From Cyclobacteriaceae bacterium (GTDB lineage: Bacteria; Bacteroidota; Bacteroidia; Cytophagales; Cyclobacteriaceae), in assembly GCA_003565295.1 (NCBI GenBank), contig PXCO01000187.1:1-48609 (forward strand): DNA of 48,609 nt. The letters run 5' to 3'. Under the pieces are notes generated by a model that saw only the letters and a program-made list of their open reading frames with translations, searched no databases and was not told the origin of the DNA. Of the stretch, positions 18,289 through 27,286 are shown one piece after another (within the stretch, counting starts at the first letter, position 1; every line of letters starts with the position of its first letter). The translations under genes and the position numbers were made by a program.

Positions 18289-18924
18289 TCAAAGTCTTTT
18301 TTGTACTTTATAGTTTTGCATTTCCAATTGGTTTTCACAAAAACCATACTCCCTGGGTTCGTTAGAGGCTACAATTAATGTTCGCCCCCCGGTTTCATTG
18401 GCCAGAGTTTCTAAATACCAGGAGATTCCATGCTTGTCCAAGTTGGTGGTGGGTTCATCGAGAAGCAGGAGAGGCGCATCCGAATAAACACAAATGCCAA
18501 GCTTCAACCTTTGCTTCATGCCCGAAGAAAAATTAATAATGGGTTTGTTTTTCGCATTTTCCAGATACATGGCCTTAATTACAGAATTTAGGTTATACCC
18601 TTTTCTATATCTCTTGAAATTAAAATGAAAGCGCAGAAATTCAATTAAAGTAAATTCTTCAGGCAATTCTAAATATGGGGCGCTAATGCTAAGGTGTCTG
18701 TAGTGGATATGAGCAGGGATCTCGGATTTACCTAAGGTGAAATGTACACGTCCCCCGGTAAGTGGTGTTTGACCTGCAATGCATCTGAGCAAGGTGGATT
18801 TGCCGGAACCATTATTGCCTGTCAAGGCAGTTTTGCTGCCTGCAGGGAAAGCGTAGGTCAGCTCCCGGAATATCCATTCATACTGAAAGCGTTTCGCTGC
18901 ATTTTCAAGTCTAATTTCCAACAT
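18289..18924 (-). CDS. ABC transporter ATP-binding protein (lipid A operon)
   Basis: A 211-residue single-domain ABC ATPase with Walker A GNNGSGKS (36-43), signature SSGM (133-136) and Walker B LLLLDEPT (152-159). The domain is short and similar in size to CcmA- or LolD-like ATPases. No permease gene adjoins it, so its membrane partner must be encoded elsewhere. It lies 7 bases after lpxA and is the last gene of the lipid A operon. That position suggests envelope biogenesis, though the sequence alone does not show a substrate. Confidence 0.88.
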   Translation of the reverse strand: MLEIRLENAAKRFQYEWIFRELTYAFPAGSKTALTGNNGSGKSTLLRCIAGQTPLTGGRVHFTLGKSEIPAHIHYRHLSISAPYLELPEEFTLIEFLRFHFNFKRYRKGYNLNSVIKAMYLENAKNKPIINFSSGMKQRLKLGICVYSDAPLLLLDEPTTNLDKHGISWYLETLANETGGRTLIVASNEPREYGFCENQLEMQNYKVQKRL

Positions 18925-18931
18925 GCCGCGA

Positions 18932-19711
18932 TTATTGGATATACCCTTTCATCACGCCCCGTTCTGAAGAGCGGATGAAATTCACAATCTCATCCCTTTC
19001 CTTGGTTGCGGGTAGATTTACCTCAATTTCTTCCAATGCCCGGCTATTATTCATACTATTTAAGAACAACAGTCGGTACACCTCTTGAATTTGGTTGATG
19101 GTATCACTGGTAAATCCCCTGCGTCTTAAGCCCAGGGAATTAACTCCAGCATAACTTAGGGGTTCTCGGGCTGCTTTGGTGAAGGGAGGCACGTCTTTTC
19201 TCACTAAAGAGCCCCCGGAGACCATACTGTGCATACCGATTTTCACAAATTGATGGATGGCGCTGCTACCTCCTATAAAGGCCCAATCATCCACATTCAC
19301 ATGTCCGGCGATCTGCACGGTGTTGGCTATGATCACGTTATTACCTATGATACAATCGTGGGCCACATGCACATAGGCCATTAGCAAACAAGAATTCCCT
19401 ATTTTTGTGGTTTTTTTATCGATGGTTCCCCGGTTGATGGTGACGCATTCTCGAATGGTGGTATGGTCGCCGATTTCCACCAAAGAATCTTCACCTTTGA
19501 ACTTAAGGTCTTGAGGAATGGCTGAAATGACCGCTCCGGGAAAAATTTTGCAGTTTTTGCCTATTCTTGCTCCTGGGTAGATCGTCACATTAGAACCAAT
19601 CCAAGTTCCCTCTCCCACTTCCACATTTTCGTGTATGGTGGAGAAAGGGTCCACAGTGACGTTTCCGCCTAATTTCGAGTTGGGGTGTATTTGAGCAAAT
19701 TTACTGATCAT
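18932..19711 (-). CDS. lpxA: UDP-N-acetylglucosamine acyltransferase
   Basis: A 259-residue LpxA, the first acyltransferase of lipid A synthesis, which places a 3-hydroxyacyl chain from acyl carrier protein on UDP-GlcNAc in the cytoplasm. The N-terminal two thirds are hexapeptide repeats of a left-handed beta-helix. The catalytic His is His118 in the HVAHDC motif, and the IGG[S]SAIHQFV and SYAGVNSLGLRRRGF regions match LpxA rather than LpxD. The C-terminal helical domain is complete. Its start overlaps the lpxC-fabZ stop by 4 bases, so the two are translationally coupled. Confidence 0.96.
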   Translation of the reverse strand: MISKFAQIHPNSKLGGNVTVDPFSTIHENVEVGEGTWIGSNVTIYPGARIGKNCKIFPGAVISAIPQDLKFKGEDSLVEIGDHTTIRECVTINRGTIDKKTTKIGNSCLLMAYVHVAHDCIIGNNVIIANTVQIAGHVNVDDWAFIGGSSAIHQFVKIGMHSMVSGGSLVRKDVPPFTKAAREPLSYAGVNSLGLRRRGFTSDTINQIQEVYRLLFLNSMNNSRALEEIEVNLPATKERDEIVNFIRSSERGVMKGYIQ

Positions 19712-21102
19712 GCGTCTTTTCTTACAATGCTGGCGGTCATGACCGCTTCACAAACTAGCGTATTACCCACAAAAGCTTCTCCTTTCATCTTTGCTATACC
19801 CCTGCGGATGGGGTTCAATAGTTCACATTTGAAGATCAAAGTGTCTCCAGGAAGCACCATTTTTCTAAACTTGCAGTTTTCAATGCTCAGAAAATAAGTC
19901 CAGTAATTTTCAGGGTCGTTGACCGTGCTCAATACGAGAATTCCACCGGTCTGTGCCATGGCTTCTACTTGAAGCACACCGGGCATAACCGGGTTATTGG
20001 GGAAGTGCCCCATAAAAAAGGGTTCGTTGATGGTCACATTTTTCACCCCGGCCACTACCGATTCGTCCAAATAGATGATTTTGTCCAAGAGCTGGAAGGG
20101 ATAGCGGTGGGGTAAAATATTGCTTATTTGGTTGATGTCCAATACCGGGGGCAGCTTTGGGTCATAATAGGGGATATGCATGGGCCCGGCTTTTTCCATG
20201 GCCCGTTTGATTTTTTTGGCAAAGGCCACATTGGCGGCATGACCGGGTCTGGCTGCCAAAATCTGGGCTTTAAGTGGTCTGCCCACCAAGGCCAAATCAC
20301 CAATTACGTCCAACAGCTTATGCCGTGCAGGTTCATTTTTGTACCTCAGCTCTACGTTGTTCAATATCCCCTCCTTTCGTACTTCCACTTTAGGTTTATT
20401 GAACATTTTTGCCAGGCTGGTAAGTTCTTCCTCTTTTACTGCCCTGTCCACTACCACAATGGCATTGTTCAGGTCTCCGCCTTTTATGAGGTTTTGATTG
20501 TAGAGCATTTCTAGTTCATGCAGAAAACAGAAAGTTCTACAAGAAGCTATTTCGGTTTTAAATTGCCTAATATCCGTGATGGATGCGTGCTGACTTCCCA
20601 AAACGGGAGAATTGTAATCTACCATCACTGTCACCCGGAAATCATCTAAAGGAAGGGCGGCCATTTCCACCTCCCGAGCACTATCTTTATAATGAATACT
20701 TTCTGGCACTTCAAAAAACCTCCTTAAGGCATTTTGTTCCTCTAGTCCGGCTTCCTCTAGAATTTCAATAAAGGGTATGCTGCTACCATCCAGGATCGGT
20801 GGTTCAGGGCCGTTGAGTTGAATCAGTACATTGTCGATTTCTAAACCTACCAATGCGGCTAACACGTGTTCTACGGTGAAAACCCTTGCCCCGGATTGTT
20901 CCAACGTGGTGCCTCTGGAGACGTCTACTACATTGTCCACATCTGCATCTATGATGGGATACCCTTCCAAATCCATTCGTTGAAACTTATAGCCGTGGTT
21001 GGGTTTTGCGGGAAGAAAGGTCATGGTGGCTTCCACTCCTGTGTGCAATCCCACTCCTGAAAGTGTGACCTGTTTTCCTATGGTGTGCTGTTTTACTTTC
21101 AT
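19708..21102 (-). CDS. lpxC-fabZ: Bifunctional UDP-3-O-acyl-GlcNAc deacetylase / 3-hydroxyacyl-ACP dehydratase
   Basis: A 464-residue fusion found in Bacteroidota. I use the ATG at 21102 (MKVKQHTIGKQ); a TTG nine codons upstream is less likely. The LpxC part (about 1-310) carries the zinc ligands His79 (VEHVLAAL), His261 and Asp265 (RHKLLDVIGD) and the general-acid His288 (RPGHA). The FabZ part (about 320-464) has HRYPFQLLD and the active-site pair His366 and Glu380 in GHFPNNPVMPG-VLQVEAMAQ. One polypeptide thus performs the committed step of lipid A synthesis and the dehydration step of fatty acid elongation, which compete for the same 3-hydroxyacyl-ACP pool. Confidence 0.96.
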   Translation of the reverse strand: MKVKQHTIGKQVTLSGVGLHTGVEATMTFLPAKPNHGYKFQRMDLEGYPIIDADVDNVVDVSRGTTLEQSGARVFTVEHVLAALVGLEIDNVLIQLNGPEPPILDGSSIPFIEILEEAGLEEQNALRRFFEVPESIHYKDSAREVEMAALPLDDFRVTVMVDYNSPVLGSQHASITDIRQFKTEIASCRTFCFLHELEMLYNQNLIKGGDLNNAIVVVDRAVKEEELTSLAKMFNKPKVEVRKEGILNNVELRYKNEPARHKLLDVIGDLALVGRPLKAQILAARPGHAANVAFAKKIKRAMEKAGPMHIPYYDPKLPPVLDINQISNILPHRYPFQLLDKIIYLDESVVAGVKNVTINEPFFMGHFPNNPVMPGVLQVEAMAQTGGILVLSTVNDPENYWTYFLSIENCKFRKMVLPGDTLIFKCELLNPIRRGIAKMKGEAFVGNTLVCEAVMTASIVRKDA

Positions 21103-21150
21103 TAAAATGCGTTCACTAAGGCAATTCAAAAATTTGTTTTGCCCACAAAT

Positions 21151-22173
21151 TTATTGTTTTTTTTCCAGAACTTTAATTTTATCCTCCAGCTGAGGGAGCT
21201 TTTTAAAAATGGAATATGATTTTAGGAATTCTTTGATGTCCATTCCTATGTAACCGAGGATAGTTTGCCCTTCTTTTTTTATGGTTTTTGAGATGCCGGT
21301 ATTTGCTCCTATAGTAGTGTGGTCTGCGATTTTGATGTGGCCGATGATCCCTGCTTTTCCTGCCAAGACACAATTTTTACCTATTTCTGAAGATCCTGAA
21401 ACTCCGGTTTGGGAAGCGATCACTGAGTTTTCTCCAATGACCACATTGTGGGCTATTTGAACCAGATTGTCAATCTTTACCCCTTTTCTAATGATGGTGG
21501 ACCCCATTGTGGCACAATCCACAGTACTATTAGCCCCTATGCTCACATCATCCTCAATGATCACATTGCCCATTTGCGGGATATTTTTATAGGTGCCGTC
21601 TTGCTGTGGGGCAAAACCAAAACCATCACTCCCTATCACCACCCCGGGGTGAAATTCACAATTCTTCCCAATTTGAGTGCCTGAAATCACTTTCACACCG
21701 GTAAAAAATGTACAGTTATCACCAATGATTACCTCATCCCCAATATACACTTGAGGGTGAATCTTTACGTTGTTGCCTATTTTGCAATTTTTACCAATGT
21801 AGGAAAAAGCTCCCCGAAAGCCATCTTTTCCCATGCTACTGCTTTCATGCATAAAGGAGGGCTCTTCTATCCCTGATTGGGGGCGTGTTTGGAGCTTTTT
21901 CGCAAAATGGAGCATCTCTGTAAAACCTGCATAAGGGTCTTCTACCCTGATCAAGGTGGTGCTGATGGGTTTAATGGGTTTGAACCCTTCGGAAACAATC
22001 ACTGCGGTACTGCCCGTACTGTAGAGGTAATTCTCATACTTTGGGTTTGACAAAAAACTGATGTCACCGGGTTTACCTTCTTGGATTTTGTTGATGTTGA
22101 ATATTTTCTGCGAACCATCCCCTTCTATTTTGCCGTTTAAAAGTTTGGCTATTTCATTGATGGTAAATTCCAT
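21151..22173 (-). CDS. lpxD: UDP-3-O-(3-hydroxyacyl)glucosamine N-acyltransferase
   Basis: A 340-residue LpxD that adds the second acyl chain in lipid A synthesis. The N-terminal uridine-binding domain (about 1-100) includes the GDISFLSNPKYENYL motif. It is followed by hexapeptide repeats with the catalytic His242 in LVQIAHNVVIG, and a C-terminal helix with coiled-coil character (KKLPQLEDKIKVLEKKQ). The gene lies 16 bases after the HD phosphohydrolase gene and 48 bases before lpxC-fabZ, within one operon. Confidence 0.96.
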   Translation of the reverse strand: MEFTINEIAKLLNGKIEGDGSQKIFNINKIQEGKPGDISFLSNPKYENYLYSTGSTAVIVSEGFKPIKPISTTLIRVEDPYAGFTEMLHFAKKLQTRPQSGIEEPSFMHESSSMGKDGFRGAFSYIGKNCKIGNNVKIHPQVYIGDEVIIGDNCTFFTGVKVISGTQIGKNCEFHPGVVIGSDGFGFAPQQDGTYKNIPQMGNVIIEDDVSIGANSTVDCATMGSTIIRKGVKIDNLVQIAHNVVIGENSVIASQTGVSGSSEIGKNCVLAGKAGIIGHIKIADHTTIGANTGISKTIKKEGQTILGYIGMDIKEFLKSYSIFKKLPQLEDKIKVLEKKQ

Positions 22174-22189
22174 GTATTTTTATGTTATT

Positions 22190-23419
22190 TTAAGGTAAAG
22201 TTAATTCTTTAGCCCGACATGCGTAATGTTTTTTCACAATTTTGCTCATGGCCTTGATGTTGGGCAAGTCGGCAGCTTGGGCCACGTCCATCACTTCGCC
22301 CGATTTGGCCAGTATATATATATTTTCTTTTGCCGCATAAGCGTGGTTGCTGATCATACCATGTGAGAAAAAATAGTGGAGCTCCCTTTCCGGAACGCCT
22401 AGTTTTTCCACTGTTTTCGTTTTCCAATCACTAATTTGGTCAGGAGTGAAAGGGTGGTTGGAAAGGGTGACCTTGAATAATTTACGGGACAAAAACATAT
22501 GCGAAATATTGTGCAGCACATAATCCTGTGAATGCTGCCAAAATTTAAGCCCTCCCCAAATATCGTAATCATCCAGTTGTGCATAAATGGACAAAGTGTC
22601 AGGGTTGGAGTCAAAATCAGAAATCCCCCTTTCCTTCACCAGGAAATACTCCAAGGCAGGGGAAGCGGCAATAGATTCCCCAGATAGGCATAAGTCCTTT
22701 GCTCTTTGCATCAGGTTAATCATCATTTTTTCAGCACTCACGGTGGTTTTGTGCAGGTATACCTGCCAATACATTAAACGCCGGGCGCTCAAAAAATTCT
22801 CTATGCTGTAAATTCCTTTTTCTTCCACCACGAGTTGGTCATTTTTTATATGCATCATTTTGATGATACGATCTGCTCCTATGGTGCCCTCCGACACACC
22901 CGTGAAATAGCAATCTCGTTGAAGGTAATCAAGTCGGTCAATGTCAAGTTGACTACTTACTAGTTGGTGAAAAAATTTTCTTTCATAATTATTCTTAAAT
23001 ATTCGAATGGCCAGGTCAAGTTGGCTGTTAAATTGCTTATTTAAAATTTCTAGAAAGAGTAAGGACAAATGCTCATGGGGAATGTTTTGCAAGATGCTGT
23101 GCTCCAGGGCGTGAGAAAACGGTCCATGCCCAATATCATGCAGCAATATGGCAAGGAGAGCGGCCTCATATTCCTGATTGTTGATGTCTACCCCCTTGTT
23201 CCTGAGATGATCCAAAGTTACACTCATTAAGTGCATGGCTCCGATGGCATGATGAAACCGGGTGTGATGTGCGCCTGGATAAACGTAGTCTGTCAAACCA
23301 AGTTGTTTGATTCTGCGTAACCTTTGGAAGTAAGGGTGATCAATAATGGCAAAAATCAATTCACTGGGGATAGTTATGAATCCGTAAACCGGATCGTTGA
23401 TGATTTTGTGGCTTTTCAA
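22190..23419 (-). CDS. HD-domain phosphohydrolase (dNTPase/SAMHD1-like), start of the lipid A operon
   Basis: A phosphohydrolase with the metal-binding HD signature: HHTRFHHAIGAMHLM, LLHDIGHGPFSHALEH and SSQLDIDRLDYLQRD. It resembles the SAMHD1/YdhJ group. The open frame extends to a TTG at 23476, but no ATG occurs before the conserved core. I place the start at a TTG at 23419 (then KSHKIINDPVYGF, as homologues begin), because a TAATTTTG promoter element at 23455-23462 lies inside the longer version. That gives 409 residues. The gene precedes lpxD by 16 bases. The link between an HD hydrolase and lipid A genes is conserved in Bacteroidota as far as I recall, but the reason is not known. Confidence 0.85.
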   Translation of the reverse strand: MKSHKIINDPVYGFITIPSELIFAIIDHPYFQRLRRIKQLGLTDYVYPGAHHTRFHHAIGAMHLMSVTLDHLRNKGVDINNQEYEAALLAILLHDIGHGPFSHALEHSILQNIPHEHLSLLFLEILNKQFNSQLDLAIRIFKNNYERKFFHQLVSSQLDIDRLDYLQRDCYFTGVSEGTIGADRIIKMMHIKNDQLVVEEKGIYSIENFLSARRLMYWQVYLHKTTVSAEKMMINLMQRAKDLCLSGESIAASPALEYFLVKERGISDFDSNPDTLSIYAQLDDYDIWGGLKFWQHSQDYVLHNISHMFLSRKLFKVTLSNHPFTPDQISDWKTKTVEKLGVPERELHYFFSHGMISNHAYAAKENIYILAKSGEVMDVAQAADLPNIKAMSKIVKKHYACRAKELTLP

Positions 23420-23454
23420 TGGGCCATGGGTTTTACAATGATGAATACTACTTT

Positions 23455-23462
23455 CAAAATTA
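23455..23462 (-). promoter_or_regulatory. Candidate -7 element for the HD-lpxD-lpxC-fabZ-lpxA operon
   Basis: On the minus strand this reads TAATTTTG, an exact match to the Bacteroidota TAnnTTTG element. A transcript starting about 7 bases downstream would leave a leader of roughly 29 bases before the TTG at 23419. No TTG is found at the expected -33 distance, so support is partial. Confidence 0.4.
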
Positions 23463-23496
23463 AAAAAAATACTCAATAGAAGATAAATAGAACAAT

Positions 23497-25050
23497 ATGC
23501 AAAAATTCAAGATACTTTGGGCAGACGACGAAATTGATCTTTTGAAACCACATATATTGTTTTTGGAACAAAAAGGTTATGATATTGACACGGTCAATAG
23601 TGGACTGGATGCCGTGGAAAAGGTGGAGCACAGTAATTATGACGTAATTTTTTTGGATGAAATGATGCCCGGCATGACCGGGCTGGAGACCTTGCAGCAA
23701 ATCAAGGTGATAAAGCCTCAGATACCTGTGGTGATGATCACTAAAAGTGAAGAGGAGCACATCATGGACGATGCCATAGGGGGTAAAATTGCGGATTATC
23801 TGATAAAACCGATCAACCCCAACCAGATTTTGCTTTCCATGAAAAAGATCCTGCAGAACAAACAGCTCATCAGTGAGAAGACAAATTTGTCTTACCAGCA
23901 GGATTTCAGGAACATAAGCATGGCCTATAACGACGCCATAGATCATAAGGAATGGACGGACATTTATAAAAAACTCACTTATTGGGAACTGGAAATAGAC
24001 GAAACAGAGAATAAAAGTATGCAGGAGGTTTTGGAGACACAAAAGGTGGAAGCCAATGCCAATTTTGCCAAATTCATCAAGGAAAATTATCTGGATTGGC
24101 TCAATGAGCCCAATATAGAAAAGCCTATATTGTCGCATCAGGTGATGAAGGAAATGGTCTTCCCCCACGTGAAGGAGGGGAAGCCTTTATTTTTTGTGGT
24201 GATAGATAATCTTCGTCTGGATCAATGGGAAATATTGGAACCCCTGCTTAGCGACTATTTTGTGGTGAAGAGCGACAATACGTATTACAGTATACTTCCC
24301 ACCACCACGGCGTATTCCAGAAACGCCTTGTTCAGCGGGATGATGCCTCTGGACATGGCCAAGTTTCACCCCAACCTTTGGGAAGGGGAGGATACCGATG
24401 AAGGCAAAAACAACAGTGAGGATGCTTTTTTAAAAGTGAACCTCAAAAAAAACAGGATGGACATAAAATCCAGTTATCATAAAATTCTTCAAGTAAATCA
24501 GGGCAAGGCCGTACTCGAGCAATTTCCCAACCTGCTAAAGAATGACCTCAATGTGTTGGTGTATAATTTTGTGGACATGATGTCCCATGCCCGGACAGAC
24601 ATGAAAATGATCAGGGAGCTTGCGCCTAACGAGTCGGCCTATCGATCATTGACTTACAGCTGGTTCTTGCACAGCTCTTTATTTGAGCTTTTTAAAAAGA
24701 TACAGGAAGCTGGTGCGGAGGTGATCGTGACCACTGATCATGGCACAAAACGCGTAAATAAACCCTATAAAATTATTGGGGATAGAAATGTAACCACAAA
24801 TCTTCGGTATAAACAAGGTAAAAATCTTAACTTTGAATCAGGAAAAGTTTTTGAAATCAAAAGACCCGATGACGCTAAGTTGCCGAAGTTCAATATTTCT
24901 ACAAGTTATGTGTTTGCCGTGGAAGATTATTTCTTTGCTTATCCCAACAATTATAACTATTACGTCAACTATTACCGGGACACCTTTCAGCATGGCGGGG
25001 TCTCCTTAGAGGAAATGATAGTTCCCATTATCCACATGTTGCCAAAGTAA
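23497..25050 (+). CDS. porX: Response regulator PorX (receiver plus PglZ domain), type IX secretion regulator
   Basis: A 517-residue PorX. The receiver domain occupies about 1-120 with acidic residues Asp10-Asp11, phospho-acceptor Asp54 (VIFLDEMMPG) and Lys104 (YLIKPINP). The C-terminal half is a PglZ alkaline-phosphatase-like domain with metal-site motifs VVIDNLRLDQW, LPTTTAYSRNALFSG and VTTDHGTKR. PorX works with the PorY kinase and an ECF sigma factor to control type IX secretion genes in Porphyromonas and relatives, and its PglZ domain is reported to hydrolyse oligonucleotide signals. porY is not nearby. The gene diverges from the lipid A operon; tsaE follows after 9 bases. Confidence 0.94.
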   Translation: MQKFKILWADDEIDLLKPHILFLEQKGYDIDTVNSGLDAVEKVEHSNYDVIFLDEMMPGMTGLETLQQIKVIKPQIPVVMITKSEEEHIMDDAIGGKIADYLIKPINPNQILLSMKKILQNKQLISEKTNLSYQQDFRNISMAYNDAIDHKEWTDIYKKLTYWELEIDETENKSMQEVLETQKVEANANFAKFIKENYLDWLNEPNIEKPILSHQVMKEMVFPHVKEGKPLFFVVIDNLRLDQWEILEPLLSDYFVVKSDNTYYSILPTTTAYSRNALFSGMMPLDMAKFHPNLWEGEDTDEGKNNSEDAFLKVNLKKNRMDIKSSYHKILQVNQGKAVLEQFPNLLKNDLNVLVYNFVDMMSHARTDMKMIRELAPNESAYRSLTYSWFLHSSLFELFKKIQEAGAEVIVTTDHGTKRVNKPYKIIGDRNVTTNLRYKQGKNLNFESGKVFEIKRPDDAKLPKFNISTSYVFAVEDYFFAYPNNYNYYVNYYRDTFQHGGVSLEEMIVPIIHMLPK

Positions 25051-25059
25051 ATTATTGAC

Positions 25060-25494
25060 TTGACTACGATTAGCTGTAAAGGACTCCCGCAAATTTCAGA
25101 ATGCGCCAAATTTGTGATAGATTTATGCGAAGGTCAAAAAGTTTGGGTGTTCAAGGGAGAACTAGGTGCGGGTAAAACCACGCTGATTCAGGAAATTGCC
25201 AAGCAAATGGGAGTATTGGACCGGGTAAGTAGCCCCACATTCTCTCTGGTAAATGAATACCAGGACCAGGCGGGAGTAGCTTTTTATCATTTTGACTTTT
25301 ACAGGATAGATGATGTAGAAGAGGCAGTGGAGATTGGTGTGGACGAGTATTTTCACAGTGGGAGCTATTGCTGGGTGGAATGGGGCGAGAGGGTTGCAGA
25401 GCTGATTCCTGAAAACTTTGCCTTGATCGAATTGCTGAAAGGGGATGATGAAATGAGAGAAATAACCGTAAAGATTATACTTGATGGGGAGTAA
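25060..25494 (+). CDS. tsaE: tRNA threonylcarbamoyladenosine biosynthesis ATPase
   Basis: A 144-residue TsaE, the small ATPase that drives the TsaB-TsaD complex which forms t6A at position 37 of ANN-decoding tRNAs. Motifs are the P-loop GELGAGKTT (33-41), SPTFSLVNEY, HFDFYRIDD and WVEWGER. The start is a TTG at 25060, 9 bases after porX; there is no upstream ATG in frame. Its end overlaps the alanine dehydrogenase-like gene by 11 bases, so the three genes probably form one transcript. Confidence 0.93.
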   Translation: MTTISCKGLPQISECAKFVIDLCEGQKVWVFKGELGAGKTTLIQEIAKQMGVLDRVSSPTFSLVNEYQDQAGVAFYHFDFYRIDDVEEAVEIGVDEYFHSGSYCWVEWGERVAELIPENFALIELLKGDDEMREITVKIILDGE

Positions 25495-26701
25495 ATCTGC
25501 ATTAACAGAACTTACTGGGGCTGCACCTGTGCCAAAGGAAGCGCCGGCCAAAACCGGAAATGCCAAAAAAGCATTGCAAATCGGGGTTCCGAAAGAAGCC
25601 TGTTCGCAAGAGAAGCGGGTGGTGCTTACCCCGGAAGCTGCAGGCTTGTTAGTAAACAACGGACAGGAAGTGTTGATTGAAAGTGGAGCCGGTGAGTTAT
25701 CCAAATTTTCTGATCAGGAATATTCCGATGCGGGGGCCAAGGTCGTATATTCACCAAATGAGGTTTTTGATGTGGAGATTGTGCTTAAGGTAGAACCTCC
25801 CACTTTAAAGGAGATCGGATATATGCGACAGGGGAGCTGCCTGCTTTCTGCTCTTCAACTTGGTAAACAAAGTGCGGATTTTATTCACGCCCTTAACCAA
25901 AAGAGAATTACCGCTGTGGCATTTGAGCACTTGGAGGACAAGGTGGGAGGCATGCCGGTGGTCAGGGCAATGAGCGAGATAGCAGGAAGTACGGTGATGC
26001 TTGTGGCCGCCGAATACCTCAGCAGTGTAAGCAATGGGAAGGGGCTGATTTTAGGGGGCATCACTGGGGTACCTCCCACGCAGGTGGTGATTATTGGTGC
26101 TGGCACGGTAGCGGAATATGCAGCAAGGGCCGCTTTGGGTTTAGGGGCTACGATCAAGATATTTGATAACCAACTGTATAAACTGAGAAGAATTAAGCAA
26201 CTTTTAGGTCAGCAGGTTTTCACATCCACCATCGACAATTACACCCTTGGTCATGCCCTACAGGAGGCAGATGTGGTGATAGGGGCATTAAGAGCTGAAA
26301 AAGGAAAGGCTAAGATGGTGGTTTCCGAAGAAATGGTGAGTCAAATGATGGAGGGAAGCATCATCATAGATGTAAGCATAGATCAGGGGGGATGTATAGA
26401 GACAGCTGAGATGACTTCCCATGATGAACCCATTTTTGTCAAGCACGGTGTGATTCACTATTGTGTACCAAACATTGCCTCCAGGGTGGCACGCACAGCA
26501 TCTTATTCGATGAGCAATATTTTCACACCCATTTTGTTGCAAATGGCAGACTTGGGAGGGGCAGAGGAAATGATCTTCAACTACAAGTGGTTCATGAAGG
26601 GAGTTTATACCTATAGAGGAAGCCTTACCAATGCCTTTTTGGCCAGGAAATTTATGATGACACATAAGGAGCTGCAACTGCTCCTGGCAGCGCGCTATTA
26701 G
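25484..26701 (+). CDS. ald: Alanine dehydrogenase / PNT-family protein
   Basis: A 405-residue member of the alanine dehydrogenase / transhydrogenase alpha family, which interconverts alanine with pyruvate and ammonia using NAD. The N-terminal domain starts with IGVPKEACSQEKRVVLTPEAA after an extension of about 30 residues; the NAD loop is VVIIGAGTVAEYAA; the late motif DVSIDQGGCIE holds the expected Asp. In classical enzymes a catalytic His sits in a YLHLA segment; the equivalent segment here reads SALQLG, with Gln instead. Either the site differs in this branch or the activity is not the classical one. Start at the ATG at 25484; the codon before it is TTG. Confidence 0.8.
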   Translation: MGSKSALTELTGAAPVPKEAPAKTGNAKKALQIGVPKEACSQEKRVVLTPEAAGLLVNNGQEVLIESGAGELSKFSDQEYSDAGAKVVYSPNEVFDVEIVLKVEPPTLKEIGYMRQGSCLLSALQLGKQSADFIHALNQKRITAVAFEHLEDKVGGMPVVRAMSEIAGSTVMLVAAEYLSSVSNGKGLILGGITGVPPTQVVIIGAGTVAEYAARAALGLGATIKIFDNQLYKLRRIKQLLGQQVFTSTIDNYTLGHALQEADVVIGALRAEKGKAKMVVSEEMVSQMMEGSIIIDVSIDQGGCIETAEMTSHDEPIFVKHGVIHYCVPNIASRVARTASYSMSNIFTPILLQMADLGGAEEMIFNYKWFMKGVYTYRGSLTNAFLARKFMMTHKELQLLLAARY

Positions 26702-26705
26702 GCAA

Positions 26706-27170
26706 TCAGGAAAGAAGGTTCTGCCTAAGCAAAAACTCCAATTGATCATTGGCTTTGATAAGGCTATCGGTAAGCTGTTTGTTTTCTTTTCTCAAAGAAT
26801 AAACCTCATGGGCGTTTTTCACCACGGTCCTCAAATAATCCTCTTCCCATGGTTTGGTAAGGTAGTGGTAAACTTTCCCTTTATTGATTGCATCAATTAC
26901 CGCTTGTACATCTGTATACCCGGTAAGCAAAACCCGCATGGGATCTGGATGCATGGGGATAATGGATTCCAGGAATTCCACCCCATTTTCCTCCGGCATC
27001 CGTTGGTCGGTTATGATCACATTGATGTCTTCTTTCATCAATAATTCCCTCCCCTCCTTGGCAGATTCGGCCAAAAATATTTTATAGTCTCTCCTAAAAG
27101 TAGCCTTAAAAGCTTGCAAATTATTCACCTCATCATCTACATAAAGGACCTTGATCTTATCTCTTTCCAT
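26706..27170 (-). CDS. Response regulator (receiver domain with short helical tail)
   Basis: A 154-residue stand-alone receiver protein. Acidic residues Asp12-Asp13, phospho-acceptor Asp55 (VIITDQRMPE) and the conserved Lys in YLTKPW are all present. The tail (about 120-154) is helical and heptad-like with no DNA-binding or enzymatic domain. The receiver is very close in sequence to the one at 31368 (both have VLY[V/I]DDE, NNL, DQRMP, GVEF, LLTGY, VIDAINKG and KPW), so the two are paralogues. It diverges from the E1-like gene across a 263-base AT-rich region, and ends 4 bases from the convergent ald gene. The DQRMP/LLTGY form is typical of receivers paired with large membrane kinases. Confidence 0.9.
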   Translation of the reverse strand: MERDKIKVLYVDDEVNNLQAFKATFRRDYKIFLAESAKEGRELLMKEDINVIITDQRMPEENGVEFLESIIPMHPDPMRVLLTGYTDVQAVIDAINKGKVYHYLTKPWEEDYLRTVVKNAHEVYSLRKENKQLTDSLIKANDQLEFLLRQNLLS

Positions 27171-27286
27171 GTGTTAAATATATAGTTAAGAAACAATTAA
27201 ACAAAAAAGGACCGTCTTTCGAATCTTAAATATCATAAAAAACAATTGATTTTACTTCATGTTTGTTCCTACACGCTTCAAAATAA

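Noticed and set aside
23473-24168. A 231-residue open frame antisense to porX
   Set aside because: It lies wholly opposite the well-supported porX gene, has no family resemblance and shows the composition of an antisense shadow.
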